NCBI GenBank assembly: GCA_002102555.1
Contig: MCFL01000007.1
Location: 310,001-374,000, forward strand
Reading direction: 5' to 3'
Origin: Catenaria anguillulae PL171
Taxonomy: Eukaryota; Blastocladiomycota; Blastocladiomycetes; Blastocladiales; Catenariaceae
Length of the DNA: 64,000 nt
The notes beneath the pieces are model-generated. The model was not told the DNA's origin, ran no database searches, and saw nothing but the letters and a program-made list of their open reading frames with translations. Shown in pieces: positions 23,348 through 34,800 of this stretch. Position 1 is the first letter of the stretch, and every line of letters starts with the position of its first letter. Made by a program: the position numbers and the translations under genes.

Positions 23348-24216
23348 TCACAGCTCTCGTAGCTTTGCCACGATATCCTCAAAGATATCCTTGACCCCCG
23401 CGCCGGTCTTCGCGCTGGTCGGCTTGAAAGCGATTGCGCCCGCGTCTCTGGCGCTCCTAGTCAAATCGGGCATCTTGAAGGCAATCTTGTCGACTTCGTC
23501 GGCCTTTGTGCCGCACAAGTATAGCAGCGCAGTGGGACACATTCTGTCGGGGAAAAAGCAGATCAGCGAAAACGCCGAAATGCACTTCTGTGTGCAGATG
23601 AGTCGAAAGGCTAATGGACGTACTCCTTAGCCTGTGACATCCACTCGATGGCGTCGTCCAAGGATTTGGAACTGAGCAAATCGACAGCGACGAGCACGGC
23701 ACTAACGTCGTCTGTAAAGAGCTGGCTGAGCGTCGATCGGTAGCGCTGGTGGCCACCCAAGCACCACAGACTCAAGGCGAGTCGGTTCCTGCAGTGTCAG
23801 AATCATGGGTAAACGCTCGTGAGGACGTGAGAGAAACCCGTGACGCGATCCATGGAGTACATCCGACGCACTCTCCGTCCACAATGTGCTTGATGACCAG
23901 GTCCGCACCGAGCGTCTGATGGTACGGAACCGTCCCGTTGGTTTCAGTCGGATAACTGTCAGACACGTAGCTGCGGCATGATGGCGGTCGCACATGAGAA
24001 TGGAACATGATCAGCCTTTTTCACAATGATTTTGATTGGCCGAGCAGGAATGCTCCATATTGATGGATGGAAAGCTTACCGAGATACGAGGCACGACTTG
24101 CCAGACCTTGGCGACCCAACAACGAGGATTTTCTTGTTGTCGAGCCCGCCCAGAAACGCCGCGTTGGATCGTGAGTCTGTGTTCGTCGGTGCAGCGGGGG
24201 CAGCCGTGGTGAGCAT
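23348..24216 (-). CDS. Atypical Ras/Rab-like small GTPase
   Basis: Four exons (24216-24080, 23970-23872, 23788-23624, 23543-23348) splice into a frame-perfect protein of about 195 residues. It has a P-loop GSPRSGKS, an effector-like YVSDSYPTETNGTVPYHQTLG, a switch II reading LWCLGGHQRYRS in place of the usual WDTAGQE, GTKAD in place of NKxD, and SAKTGAGVKDIFEDI. There is no C-terminal Cys prenylation motif. Rab-fold GTPases with TKxD and lacking lipidation include Rab-like and IFT-associated members, but no subfamily could be assigned by eye. Confidence 0.8.
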
Positions 24217-24822
24217 GATAGTGGGTTGATGATTGCGGACCGGCGAGCTGGGTGATCAAGTAAAGCAAATTGGGTGCATCAAATGCATAGGACATCCGGG
24301 CTATTCATGTGATTTGTGGCAGAATGAATCACACAGTATCAGCATATGCATGTTGCAAGGGACGCACGACTAGGCACGACCCGAAGCCCAAATGCAGTTA
24401 CGTGACAAGAAATCTCCTCCAACTCAACTTATTAATACAGGCGATTCAAGATTTCGCAAGTAATGTATTTCAAGGAAAGGAGGGGAGTAACAAGCCAAGA
24501 ACAAGAGGAAAACAACAAAAAAGAGCCAAGTCAAGAACACAAATTGTAAATGGAAGCAACGAGGATAAACAAGGAAGATGCGGGCACTGGAGCAGAGCGA
24601 GAGAAACAACATGACAGCAACAACAATCAAGAAGGCCGCAAGGTCAGACGAGGCAAGCTAACTGGGCGCGGCGCACATGTGGCGAATAAACGGGAGAAAA
24701 AGAAAAAGGCGGAAAAAAAGAAATGAGAAACCAGGAGAAGCAAAATCGGGCACAGGACAGAGAACTAACGAAACCCACAACACCCGAACACCGGCGAGGA
24801 CGATGTGCATACGCAACAGACT
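24217..24822. other. Intergenic, no gene seen
   Basis: This is the GTPase promoter side and the calcineurin 3' flank. It is A-rich on the plus strand at about 24470-24760. No coding signal was found. Confidence 0.5.
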
Positions 24823-26853
24823 CTACTTTTTGCCGTCCTTGAGCTTGCTGAAGATACTCTTCTTCTGCGTGTTGGGCGATGCGCCCATCTGCGCCTTGTC
24901 CTTGCCTGGCGCACTCGCCAAATTGTTATCCGACTTGCTCCTTGTCACGTCGGGTGACGTGGCCCCAGCCGACGACGACCTCGGTGGTGGCGCACCCGGC
25001 GTCGCAATGTTGGTCGATGACTTTGTCGGGGAATCGGGGAGAGTCTTTGATCTGGTAGGTGACGGCGGTGCAGCCGCCGAGTTGATTGCAGTGGCCGAGC
25101 TTGCCCCCGACGAAAGCGGCGATGGCCCCATCAATGGCGACGCGCCAGGCGACGATGCAGCCGACGAACTGGCGCTCTTGTTGCGGCCCAAGCTCGAATA
25201 CCGCGACGGAGGGCTCCCGTTCTCGCCCACGGATGGCGGCAACCGCTCGTTCATCTGATCGACATTGCGTGCGTCCTCGAACGAGTTGATGGCCGACTTG
25301 ATGCCCTCGGACCCAAGCGCCAAGTACCCGCGCGGCAGCTGATCCGTGCCCAACAAGCCCTTGAGCTCGTTGATGGCCTCGGATTCTTGGCGCAGCGTCT
25401 TGAACATGTTGGACATGCGGCCAACAGCCAAGATCTTGTTCTTGATGGCGGCCTTGCGCTCCTCATCCATCGAATCGCGGCCCTCGTCGAGTTCTTCCTT
25501 GGTGCACACGTTGAGCACGGCCACCAGCATGTCGGTGATCTTTTCGCCAACAAACGGCAGCGACCACGTGAACACATCCATGAAATTGGGCAACCAGTAT
25601 GGGTGGGGCGTGCAGTTGAACTGGCGAATGTTCATGACATTGTTTTCGTACTTGAGTACGGCCGCCTTGTTGTTGTACACGTCGAGGTAGTTGGGAGCCG
25701 AAAAGATGGTAATCACAGAAGGGAAACCCGTCGTCTTTGTCTTCTTGTACATGCGATACCCGGAATCCTGCGCCTCGTGTGCGCGAATGATGGACAGCAA
25801 GTTGTTCTTTTCCAAAAAGTTGCAAGCCGCGTGATACGAGTAAAAGTAGGAACACCCACGCACGTGGTTGTGGATGAACGATTCGTTTGTCTTTTCCTGG
25901 CCAAAGTCCTCGAGCGGATCTGCCCACAGAAGGTCGCACATGATGCCGTGGGTCGGGGGTTCGCGGAACCGGTTGATGTTGCGCAGGTCGTCGAGCGTGA
26001 CGAGTTCGGGCGAAATACCGCCGTGGATGCACAGGAACTGCTTGTTCATGATGGCGGCGAGCGGCAGGCAGCAAAAAGACTCGAGGCACGCTTCGTAGAT
26101 GCGCTCAGAGTACTTGTGCCTGCACTCGGTTTTGAAGGTGAAGTAGTCGGTCAAGTGCCGGCACTCGTGGTTGCCGCGCAGCAGGAACAGCGTATTCGGG
26201 TACCAGATCTTGAGCGTCCACAGGTACAGCACGCATTCGATCGAAAAGTAGCCACGGTCAACGTAGTCACCAAGGAACAGGTATTTGGTATTGGCCGGGT
26301 CGCCGCCGACCTCGAAAAGCTTCATGAGATCATAGTATTGACCGTGGATATCACCGCAAACTATAAAAGGCAGTGAAAAAAAAGTGTGAATCAAACAAGC
26401 AAAATTCGGTGCTTTTGGAGACAAAAGAGAGGAGCGAGGGTTGACGAACCAGTGACGGGAGCATCCACCTCGAGCAAATTGGGTTCTGAGCGCAGGATCT
26501 CTGTGCCCTTGGTCAAAATGTAAAGCGCTTGCTCCTCGGTCAGGCGACCCTCGTGGATGAAATGGTTGCGAAGAAACTCAATGTCGGGTTTGGATGGGTC
26601 CTTTTTGGAAAAGAACTGCTCGTTGGTCGGCTTTGTCGTTGCCGGTGGTGGTACATCTAGCAAAAATCAGCAGGAATAGACGGAAATCGTTCAAAGACAA
26701 TGTCGGTCAGGGTCCATGCGAGCGGCGGTCAATGAGTGGCAATCGAGAGGCAGGCAGACCTTTGACGACGCGGTCACGAGTGGAAAACTTTTCGCCCGAG
26801 TCCGTGACGTGGACGGTAAAGTCGGGCGTGATAATTTGCGGTACAGCGGCCAT
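24823..26853 (-). CDS. Calcineurin A (PP2B catalytic subunit)
   Basis: This is the calcium/calmodulin-activated Ser/Thr phosphatase, central to calcium stress signalling. Three exons (26853-26760, 26656-26450, 26360-24823) join without frame loss. The catalytic core shows [40 protein letters not shown] and [12 protein letters not shown]. It is followed by the calcineurin-B-binding helix ([22 protein letters not shown]), a calmodulin-binding region ([20 protein letters not shown]), an autoinhibitory-like ERLPP segment and a Ser/Pro-rich tail of about 130 residues ending KLKDGKK. The second splice falls between APVT and VCGDIHG. Confidence 0.96.
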
Positions 26854-27338
26854 GATGGGGCGGCTGGCGAAGCAGTATGTAGACTTGTTGAAGGAGGATT
26901 TTGTTCGAAAATCGAAACCGTTGGGTAACTGTCGCGAAGCGGATGGATGGCGTCAGGGTGGGTGGCCGAGCGTGGGCGGAAGTCGCTGCGGGTGGTCGGA
27001 TTTGGGCCGATACTTGCTGAGCTGTCGGCAGGACGTGGATGTGCGGCTTCAATGCAGCGGGTCTTGAACGAATCGGCGCCGTGGACACTCAACAGGGGCA
27101 GGGCACATACGTTTGGTGGTGTGACGATTTGGTTTGACCCAGGTCGCGTCGTTTTCGCAACTTCGACTGCGGTGCACAATCGATCGGCGGACGGTTTCCA
27201 CGCCTTCCACAGGCTTCTGGCACCAATCGCAAATGTTCTGCAGGAATGGCCACCTGGTGAAAGCAAAGCATTGATCTCGCTGGAGCATATAGGTAAAATT
27301 CTTGCATGGATTGCTAAACTCTTCACAAAAAAAATCTA
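26854..27338. other. Calcineurin upstream region
   Basis: This separates the calcineurin start from the PIG-A stop (both minus strand). No gene was seen. Confidence 0.5.
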
Positions 27339-29156
27339 TCACTTCCCCTCCCTGGCCGCCCTCGCTAGCTCGGTCCTCCTTTCCCTCCACCCATGCATAT
27401 CAAACTCTGGTGCAACATCCACCTCGTCTCGTGGCCGCCACCAGTCCAACAAGGTCACCAACATGACATCCACGGCCGCCACAAAGCAAAACAGCAGACC
27501 AGCCACGGGCCCGCCCGTCCGATACAGCGCCAGGCGATGCAACCAGTCGGGCTTGCTGCGATTCAAGATCCCATAATACACCCGCTCGGTGCGCCTTGCC
27601 ACGTCCGACCAGCTATACATATCCCTGACCTTCGCGTGCGTCGCCCAAGGATCAAACCCATCCACCGCCACCTTTTCAATCGCCAGCCCGAGCGCATGCG
27701 CCAGGTCCATGGGGTGCGCCTGTGCCGAAAACGTGATGAGGTCGTCCGGCAGCAACTCGGGAACACCGCCCACGCGTGTTGACACAATGTGCAGGCCTGC
27801 ACATGCTGCTTCGATCATGGCGGTTCCAAATGCTTCCGTGAGCGACGTGTTGAGAAAGATTTGGCCCTGGACAAGCGTGTCGCGGACCGCGCGACCGTGC
27901 GGGATGGCGCCCAGCAGCGTCACGCGGTCTTGTAAAATGTGCTTTTCACGCATTTGTTCGAGGTCGACACGTTTGGCACCGTCGCCGGCTTTATAGGGTT
28001 TGGGAGAAACGACAGGTCAGAATCAGAAAGGAGGGGGCGCAAGCCAGAGACCAGAATGCTGAAACGTCGATGGTACCAATGAGGAAGCGGACGTGCGGGT
28101 ACTGGGAGCAGACAATAGGGATAACTTGCGCAAGTAAGTCGGCGCCCTTGTTGTACACAAGTCGAGTAACACTGACAATAGTGACTGATATCACACCAAT
28201 ACGTGAGCAGCGCGCTGACAAGAGACACGACACAATGGCATCAACAGAAATGCGGACCAAACTGATCATCGACCTTTGTGGGGTCTGGCGTAAACTCGTC
28301 CGCAATGACAGCGTTTGGAATCACCGACACATATTGGGGCACCAGGCTGGCCCTCAAGACCGTGTTTTCTCTTGATGTGTGCGATACACAAATGACGTGA
28401 TCCACATCCGAGAGTACAAACTTGAGCACCTTGTTGATGGCTATTGCACCGACATCTTTGAACCCAAATAGCGAGTGATCCGTGAAACAGGTTGCCAACC
28501 CCATGGTTCGGGCATGTAGGATGGATTCCAAACAGGTTGCGGAAAACGCCTGATGTCCGTGCACGATATCAATGCGCTCGCGAATGACAATGTCGCGAAA
28601 CAAGGCCAGCGAGCCAAAGAGTGCGGGCAGTGTTGCTTGTGAAGAGAAAGTGACGACAGGAATGTAGTAGACCTTGAGGCCGTTGGTGAGCCATCGCACG
28701 CCGACGCGAGTGTTGGGCAAGTACGGCGAGGGTTTGTTGCGGTTGGTGTAGGTGTGTGTGAGGATGATGACCTTGTGGCCTCGAAGAATCAGCTCCTGTG
28801 CAAGGCAGTAGAGATGGGATTCGATTCCGCCAATATTTGGAAAGAAAAAGTCGGAGGCAAGGCTGAATGCAACGGAGAATGAGTTAGCAAACATGGTCTA
28901 GTGAGAAGCCAACCGGGTACTGAGAGGTACCCACCTACCAGATGCGCAGGCGGGGGCGGTTGGCTCTTGTAACGGCATGAGCCGCATGTGAATCCAGGGA
29001 GGAGAAGCTGGCGCCAAGATCCAGGTCAAGGCCAGGGCCAAGGCCGAGATTGGCGAGCGAGCTGTCGCGGGTGGGTGGAGGCGTGGCCGGCGCCAGGTGA
29101 TGGCGGGCACGGTGGCGGAGCGGCGGAATGGTGCGATCGCGATCGGATGGATTCAT
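27339..29156 (-). CDS. PIG-A/Spt14, GPI-anchor GlcNAc transferase catalytic subunit
   Basis: This enzyme performs the first step of GPI anchor synthesis, moving GlcNAc from UDP-GlcNAc to phosphatidylinositol on the ER cytosolic face. Four exons (29156-28939, 28862-28258, 28184-28077, 27988-27339) splice in frame. The GT4 glycosyltransferase sequence shows ICLASDFFFPNIGGIESHLY, GHKVIILTHTY, TDHSLFGFKDVGAI, HVICVSHTSRENTVLRA, SVIPNAV, VSVTRLVYNKGADLL, AGDGAKRVDLEQ, FLNTSLTEAFG and STRVGGVPELLP. A hydrophobic helix near the C-terminus (GPVAGLLFCFVAAVDVMLV) is the ER membrane anchor. The third exon is only 108 bases and uses a GTCCGC donor upstream. Confidence 0.93.
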
Positions 29157-29672
29157 GATAGGTCGTTCGGAGGCATGGATGCTCGCAGTAGGATATTGAG
29201 TTCATCTGTGCATACAGGCGGTATTGTGGTACTGATGTCGGTGCGTCTCCAAGTCCAGGCCTTCGGATTGAGTGCGATCGGCGGCGCGTCTGACTGCCGA
29301 TTCGACCAGTCTTCAACTGGCAACTGGCCATTCTTGCGTCGGCCCTTTGCCTCGGCGTAACACGATGACCATGGCAAGGTCCTTGTCTCATTCTCTCGTA
29401 TGTACATACGTTGCTAAGTACAGCCTGTGACACAGTTAAGTTCACGCTGGTCTGCGAGCAAATCTCGCTCCTTTGCAGAAGCGTGGACGTCAGCAAATCG
29501 TGGAAATCCATGGCATGTGAGAAACGTGCCACTAATGTTGAGGGAGAAAAGCATAACTCTATGCAATGATTCATGAGTTCCAGGTCTTATGTACAATCAG
29601 TCGACATGCATCCTATGCATGCATATGTCCAAACCGCGTACACCGCGTTCATCAGAGTACGAGTCACACGAT
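29157..29672. other. Intergenic, no gene seen
   Basis: This is the upstream region of PIG-A and 3' flank of the next minus-strand gene. Confidence 0.4.
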
Positions 29673-30419
29673 TCACTTGTGCTTGACCCGCTTCCAGCAG
29701 TAGCAGCCAATGGCGTCATCAAACTCCACGCGCCAGTTTGTGTGGCCGTCCTCCTCCTTGCTCTCGCCCTTGGCGCTCTTGTCTCTAGCGACCGTGACGT
29801 CACTGTCCAGTGTCACACCGTCGATTGCGCTTCGAGACGAAAGCAATGTGAGCGGGGCGACGCGAGTAGACGCCCATACTTGGCTTCCGAGGCCGCTTGC
29901 GCCGATACGATAGGGCGAGTCCACGAACTCGGATTGACCCCAACGGAGAGCGTCAATCATGTCCAGCGTCCTTGTACGCTCGGATCCAAGGCCGATCGTG
30001 CGGGTCGCTCGTGATTGTCTTTGCAAACTTCTGGAAGATGGGCCATTTGCGGGTACTGATCTGAACCGAGCGGTTATGTCGTTAAGCATGGTAATGTTAC
30101 TTGAATAGAATAATAGAAAACCAGAGCAATGAGCGCACAAAGGGTTCGGTTCAGTCCTTGGCTCCATCAGGAATGAGGTCGACACGCGCGGATCCATCAA
30201 GCCTGGCCTTAATTTGACTTTCTAATGCTTTCCAAGCGCCGCGAATGATGCTTTGAGGATGAGCAGGACCAGAATCGAGATTGCTTGGAGTGTGGTAGAA
30301 AACATGGGAGCGAGCTCAGTCCATACCGAATGGTGATGTTGTCGCGCCCGCGTCGGGTCAGGTCGGGGCCGCGGTCAGCCAGACATTGACGAGTGTGTTG
30401 GGGAGATTTGGGCAAACAT
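29673..30419 (-). CDS. Unidentified small protein, spliced and frameshifted
   Basis: Several pieces look coding. An ATG at 30419 starts MFAQISPTHSSMSG. A stretch DRGPDLTRRGRDNITIR ends at a GTATGG donor (30326) and joins, across an intron ending at about 30251, to IIRGAWKALESQIKARLDG and VDLIPDGAKD. Downstream, ISTRKWPIFQKFAKTITSD and a final open stretch to 29673 ending WKRVKHK follow. At least two single-base frame changes are needed. No family was recognised. It is divergent from imidazolonepropionase with about 40-60 bases between the starts. Confidence 0.4.
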
Positions 30420-30458
30420 CGTCTCGCTCTTCAAGGCCATTATTGACCAATACCATTC

Positions 30459-31810
30459 ATGCGATACGCACACCCACCCGCAATGAACCAAGACCTCCCA
30501 GCTTTCCTCGCCTCGTCGCCCGCACCGGCGCCAGGAACCGCCTTCAAGACCATCTTCTCGCGTGCCACACATGTGATCCCAGTCTGCGCGCGCAACGAGC
30601 CCTACCTCGTTGGCAAGGCCATGGACCATCTGCCGTCGTACGCGGACGCCTCGATCCTCGTCGGTCTCGACGGGCGCATCGTCTTTGTCGGCCCGCACGA
30701 CGCCCTTGTCTCGCAGTCCTGGTTCAACGCCTCGCTCGTCCATGCCACCATCGACTGCCGCGGCAAATCGCTGTTGCCAGGCTTTGTCGACGGGCACACG
30801 CACCCAGTGTTTGCCGGCGACCGCGTCAACGAATTCGCCCTCAAGCTTGCCGGCGCCACGTACATGGACATCCACAAGGCCGGCGGCGGTATCGGCTTCA
30901 CTGTCACACACACGCGCAATGCCTCTGACGAGCAGCTACTCGCCGACCTTGCCACGCGAGTCTCGCGCATGGCAAAGTTTGGCACCACATATGCCGAAGC
31001 CAAGTCCGGGTACGGGCTCGACACAGAACCGAGGTCAAGATGCTGCGCGTGCTCACTCGACACAACAAGTCGTCGCATCCTGTCAAGCTTTCGGTCACGT
31101 ACCTCGGCGGTCACAGTGTGCCAAAGACCAAGACGCTGACCGAGTATACACGCGAAATCCTCGACGAGCAAATCCCGGCCATTGTCCGCGCGCAGGAGGC
31201 CGGCGACGTGCACGTGGACAACATTGATGTGTTTTACGAAAAGGGCGTCTTTGAGCGTGAAGAGACGGTGGCCGTGCTCAAGCGTGGCCGTGAGTTGGGG
31301 TGGGCCATCAACTTTCATGGCGACGAGCTTCATCCCATGCAATCTGGGACGGTCGGCGCGCAGGTTGGTGCGCGGGCCATTTCGCATCTCGAAGAGGTGT
31401 CGGACGAGGACATGACGGTCATGGCGCAAGTTCCCATTTTCGCGACGCTGTTGCCGACCACGGCCTATGTGCTGCGCATTGCTCCGCCGCCCGCACGCAA
31501 GCTCATTGATGCGGGTGTGCCTGTTGCCCTCGGGTCCGATTTCAACCCCAACGCACATTGCATGTCCATGCCGCACGTCATGAACTTGGCGTGTGTCATG
31601 ATGCGGCTCACCATGAATGAGGCGCTGGTTGCGGCGACCATCAACTCGGCCGCGTCCTTGAACCAAGAAAAGGAGCGCGGGTCGCTCGAGCCAGGCAAGT
31701 GGGCAGATGTGGTGGTGGTTGGGCACGAGGACTGGAGACATGTTGTGTACGAGATGGTGGATCCGCCCATTGCGGGAGTGTATGTCAAGGGAGAAAAGGT
31801 GGTTGTTTGA
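30459..31810 (+). CDS. hutI: Imidazolonepropionase (HutI), frameshifted once
   Basis: This is the histidine degradation enzyme that hydrolyses 4-imidazolone-5-propanoate to N-formimino-L-glutamate. It is an amidohydrolase with metal motif GFVDGHTHPVFAGDR, substrate region TYMDIHKAGGGIGFTV, SGYGLD, INFHGDELH and the ALGSDFNPNAHCMSMP loop. Either ATG 30459 or 30483 could be the start; 30483 gives the more usual N-terminus. Near 31031 the frame slips by one base: GAACCGAG where the conserved D-T-E-T-E-V-K needs GAAACCGAG. Everything else is intact, so a missing A in the sequence is likely. No other histidine-utilisation gene is nearby. Yeasts lack this pathway; it is known in animals, bacteria and scattered protists. 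Confidence 0.92.
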
Positions 31811-31929
31811 GACGTGCAACTGGACTCTGGAACATGAAATGTCGGTCGAATTCAATGCATATTGCAGTATCATTGATGAACTGAGCGATGCCTGACAGCT
31901 AATACTGACCTCTGCAACCTCAGGATAAC

Positions 31930-32573
31930 CTTGCACGACAGAGATGGCGAGTCGCCTGCCAATGAAGGACGACGCCGCACATCAATTTATTCCATGCAAT
32001 CCGATGCGGCAGCCATCTACTTGCCTCCTATTGCACTCAATACCCCATTCCGCCCGCAGACCCTCCGTCGCCATGCCATGGATCCATCCCACAACCACAT
32101 CCACGAACAAGCCAACGACCGATCACTCGATGCAGAGTTCGTGCCCGACTGCCCCTGCCAATGATTTCGGTCCACGATTACATGTCCGGCGCCTGACCCT
32201 CATTGCTGCTGTCCATTTTCCAGCATCCAACTTGTCGAGCGAGGGATATCTCTTCTCCGACGTCAACTTGACACGTCAAGACGAGATCAACTTGTTCTGC
32301 AATCGCTGCGAGATCGCGCGGCAAGGGACACTCAAGGATTCGTCGATGATCTGGTAGCCGGGGTACATGTGCCTTGCTTGATTTGATTCATGTGCCGGCC
32401 CGTCATCGCGACTGACCATCGACTTTTCTTTCAGTAGCGACTTGCGCTGCCCCAACCGCAACAGGTCCTTCACGTACCAAGTCTGGAATGGATTTTGGCA
32501 CAACCCAGGAGCAATGGAGATAGCGAGCTTGGGCATGCGCCAATTCCACTTCATCAGGTGCGATTTCAATGGT
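31930..32573 (+). CDS. Possible hypothetical gene, Cys-containing
   Basis: A frame ending DEINLFCNRCEIARQ at about 32270-32320 joins across a plausible intron (donor GTAGCC at about 32354, acceptor TTTCAG at about 32436). The joined exon reads CSDLRCPNRNRSF and then WNGFWHNPGAMEIASLGMRQF. The Cys spacing suggests a small metal-binding region. The 5' end is unclear and the strand call is not secure, because a minus-strand frame over the same bases is also open. It may be the 5' part of the ZZ-domain gene downstream. Confidence 0.3.
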
Positions 32574-32589
32574 GAGAAAACACCATGCT

Positions 32590-34250
32590 CGTCCCAGATG
32601 GTCTGACTCGCACAGTTTTGCCTAGCCGACTTCTCTTGACCCTCTGCCTCCAGTTACAGCAGCTCGGGTTCTTCCTCCACTATCTCTCAGCGACCCCATA
32701 CCGCCTGGCCCATCCTGGACCAATAGCCCTTTGTATTCGTCGACTGGACCACCGCCCTCGACGATCCCCACAAGCGCACCAACACGTCAATCGGTCTCAA
32801 AACCAACCCCAGCACCGCCACCTGCACTCACGACCAACCCACTTGCGAATCCACTCGAAATCTTACTCAATCCAGATGCATACTCGACCGTTGACAGGTC
32901 TCGCTACGTGCACCGCGACCGCGACAGTATGAGCCGGGTCATTGTTCGCGAAAAAGTGGCCAGCGCAGGCGAGGAGGTCTTGGTAGACGATGCCACAAAG
33001 TTGCTCAGTCGGCTGTCAGGAGCGCAGTATGCTAGCGTGCCGTTGGACTCGATGGACGAGTTGATTTCGGGCAACTCCAAGCAGCCAGAAACGGCGGCGG
33101 GTTCGGCGGCTTCCAGCCGGTCTGCAACCCGGCAGCTGTTGCAGCAAGTGCAAGTGCGCCACCTCGGCGACCAGATGCCTCGCAGCAACAACCCGGTGCG
33201 GTGCCGCCTCGATTCCCCAACAAGCGGCGCAAAACGACTGCCGACGACTTCAACTACGATGTGTTTGCCAAATCGCGTGCAGCGCAGCCTGGACCTCCAC
33301 CCGAACCGCCAAGTGCCCCCGGTGCATCGCACAATTCAATTCAAGCGCCGGCTGCACGTTCGCGACCGAAAACTGCGCCGCCACCTGCACATGCGAGCAA
33401 TCCGCAACCAAAGCCAACGGCCGCGCGGCCGCCAAAACCTGCAACGGTACCGAGTCCAAAGCGCGCACTGCCGCACCGACCTTCACCGAGGGCGGGCGAG
33501 GGTTCGACGGAAGACGACTTTCTTGGGAGCATCTCGGATGTGGATGCGCCGCCAAAGAAGCCAAAGGCGAAACCCAAGTCTGCCGCACCCGCAAAGCCCG
33601 ACAAGAAGGCGGCATCTGCGCGGGTTGGTAACGAGTGTGACCCCACCGCCAGTAACGGCAGCCGCGGGAAACGAGGAGGCGGCCGACCTGCAAAGCCACC
33701 ACCATCAAATACCGGCAAACCAGCATCCGCTTCCGCCTCCACCGCATTCGTACCATCGGCATCGACGGATCCGCCACCACCCAAACGTGGACCAGGACAA
33801 CCTCGCAAACTGCAACCAGCATCGGTTCGAAAGCGCGCCCAGGTCATTGACGATGACGACGATGATGTTGACGCCGATTTCATCAGTGGCACTGGCCACA
33901 ACACGGACGGCGAAGACGATTCGGTCTTGGAAATTGACGACGGCGTAGACCCGGCACTCGCAGAATATCTGTCGGGCACAACGACACATGCCGAGTCGCA
34001 GTGCGCTCGATGTCGGGCGTGTCCCATCATTGGCGACAGGTATGCGTGTCGGGATTGCATTGACCCGTGGAATACGGATTTGTGTGCGCGGTGTTATGCG
34101 AAACGGGGCGAGTTTGAGAATGGTATGTTGTCTTGGATTTTTTCAGCTTTGGAGGAGGTGGTTGGCTCACCAACCGTTATGTGTAAATAAATAGAGTCCC
34201 ATTCGTCCAATCATCGGTTCCGAAAGGTGACGATTGTACCTGATTTATAG
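32590..34250 (+). CDS. AT-hook and ZZ-type zinc-finger protein
   Basis: The 5' end is approximate. The protein is largely disordered and rich in Pro/Ser/Lys. It contains VHRDRDSMSRVIVREKVASAG near the N-terminus, two AT-hook-like motifs (GKRGGGRPAK and KRGPGQPRK) and an acidic run (DDDDDDVDADF). It ends in a ZZ zinc finger: CARCRACPIIGDRYACRDC, DLCARCYAKRGEFEN. A phase-1 intron at 34123-34194 adds a short last exon that completes the finger with SHSSNHRF and ends VTIVPDL. One single-base frame change is needed near 33080. ZZ fingers bind histone H3 tails or SUMO, and AT-hooks bind DNA, so a chromatin role is inferred. No full-length family was recognised. Confidence 0.65.
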
Positions 34251-34800
34251 GAATACATGTCTTATTTACTCAACATTGAACATTGTGCTGGCAATTGCTT
34301 TTGCGCTTGTGAGTGGGGCGGACCCATTGCCACCATGACGGTCACGCCCGTTGCGACTTCAACGACAACTTCATCATGGCAGCCTCGTCGGGACTGTGAT
34401 CAGATCTCTCTCTGCCGCAACGTAGAGAGGCCGTAGGAGCTCGCAAGAAACAGCGCCGAATACATCATGCAATAGCAAGCATGCATGTCAACAAGGCATG
34501 TCCTGCCAGTGACCTTAGATGGCCCTCGAACTTACTGCCGCACCCGTGCCACTCCGACCACGTCCAACACGATCTGCCCTGCGCCAAAAGTCAATCAACA
34601 ACGACACCCTGACAAGCCGCTGCATGTGAGCGAGCACAGGTGTTTCCGGGGAGCTTTCCTACCAGCGGACCGCCGTTGCAACGAGCCGATCCGGGTACAC
34701 GCCTGCCCTTTCTCTTGCCTTGTCGTTTCTCTGGCGCAACTGAACCAGAGATACTGGCCAGCCGATGGTCCTACTTCCTACACAGGCCGGTGAACTGATC
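34251..34800. other. Intergenic, no gene seen
   Basis: Only short frames without motifs lie between the ZZ gene and the next Lys/Ala-rich gene. Confidence 0.45.

Noticed and set aside
24355..24390. Possible tRNA-like or hairpin sequence near GACGCACGACTAGGCACGACC
   Set aside because: No cloverleaf, no A/B box pair; no tRNA was found anywhere in the window.
25387..26376. Plus-strand ORF of 329 codons
   Set aside because: It is the antisense shadow of the calcineurin catalytic exon.
30602..31936. A 444-codon minus-strand frame
   Set aside because: It is antisense to imidazolonepropionase. It is Arg/His-rich and has no domain.
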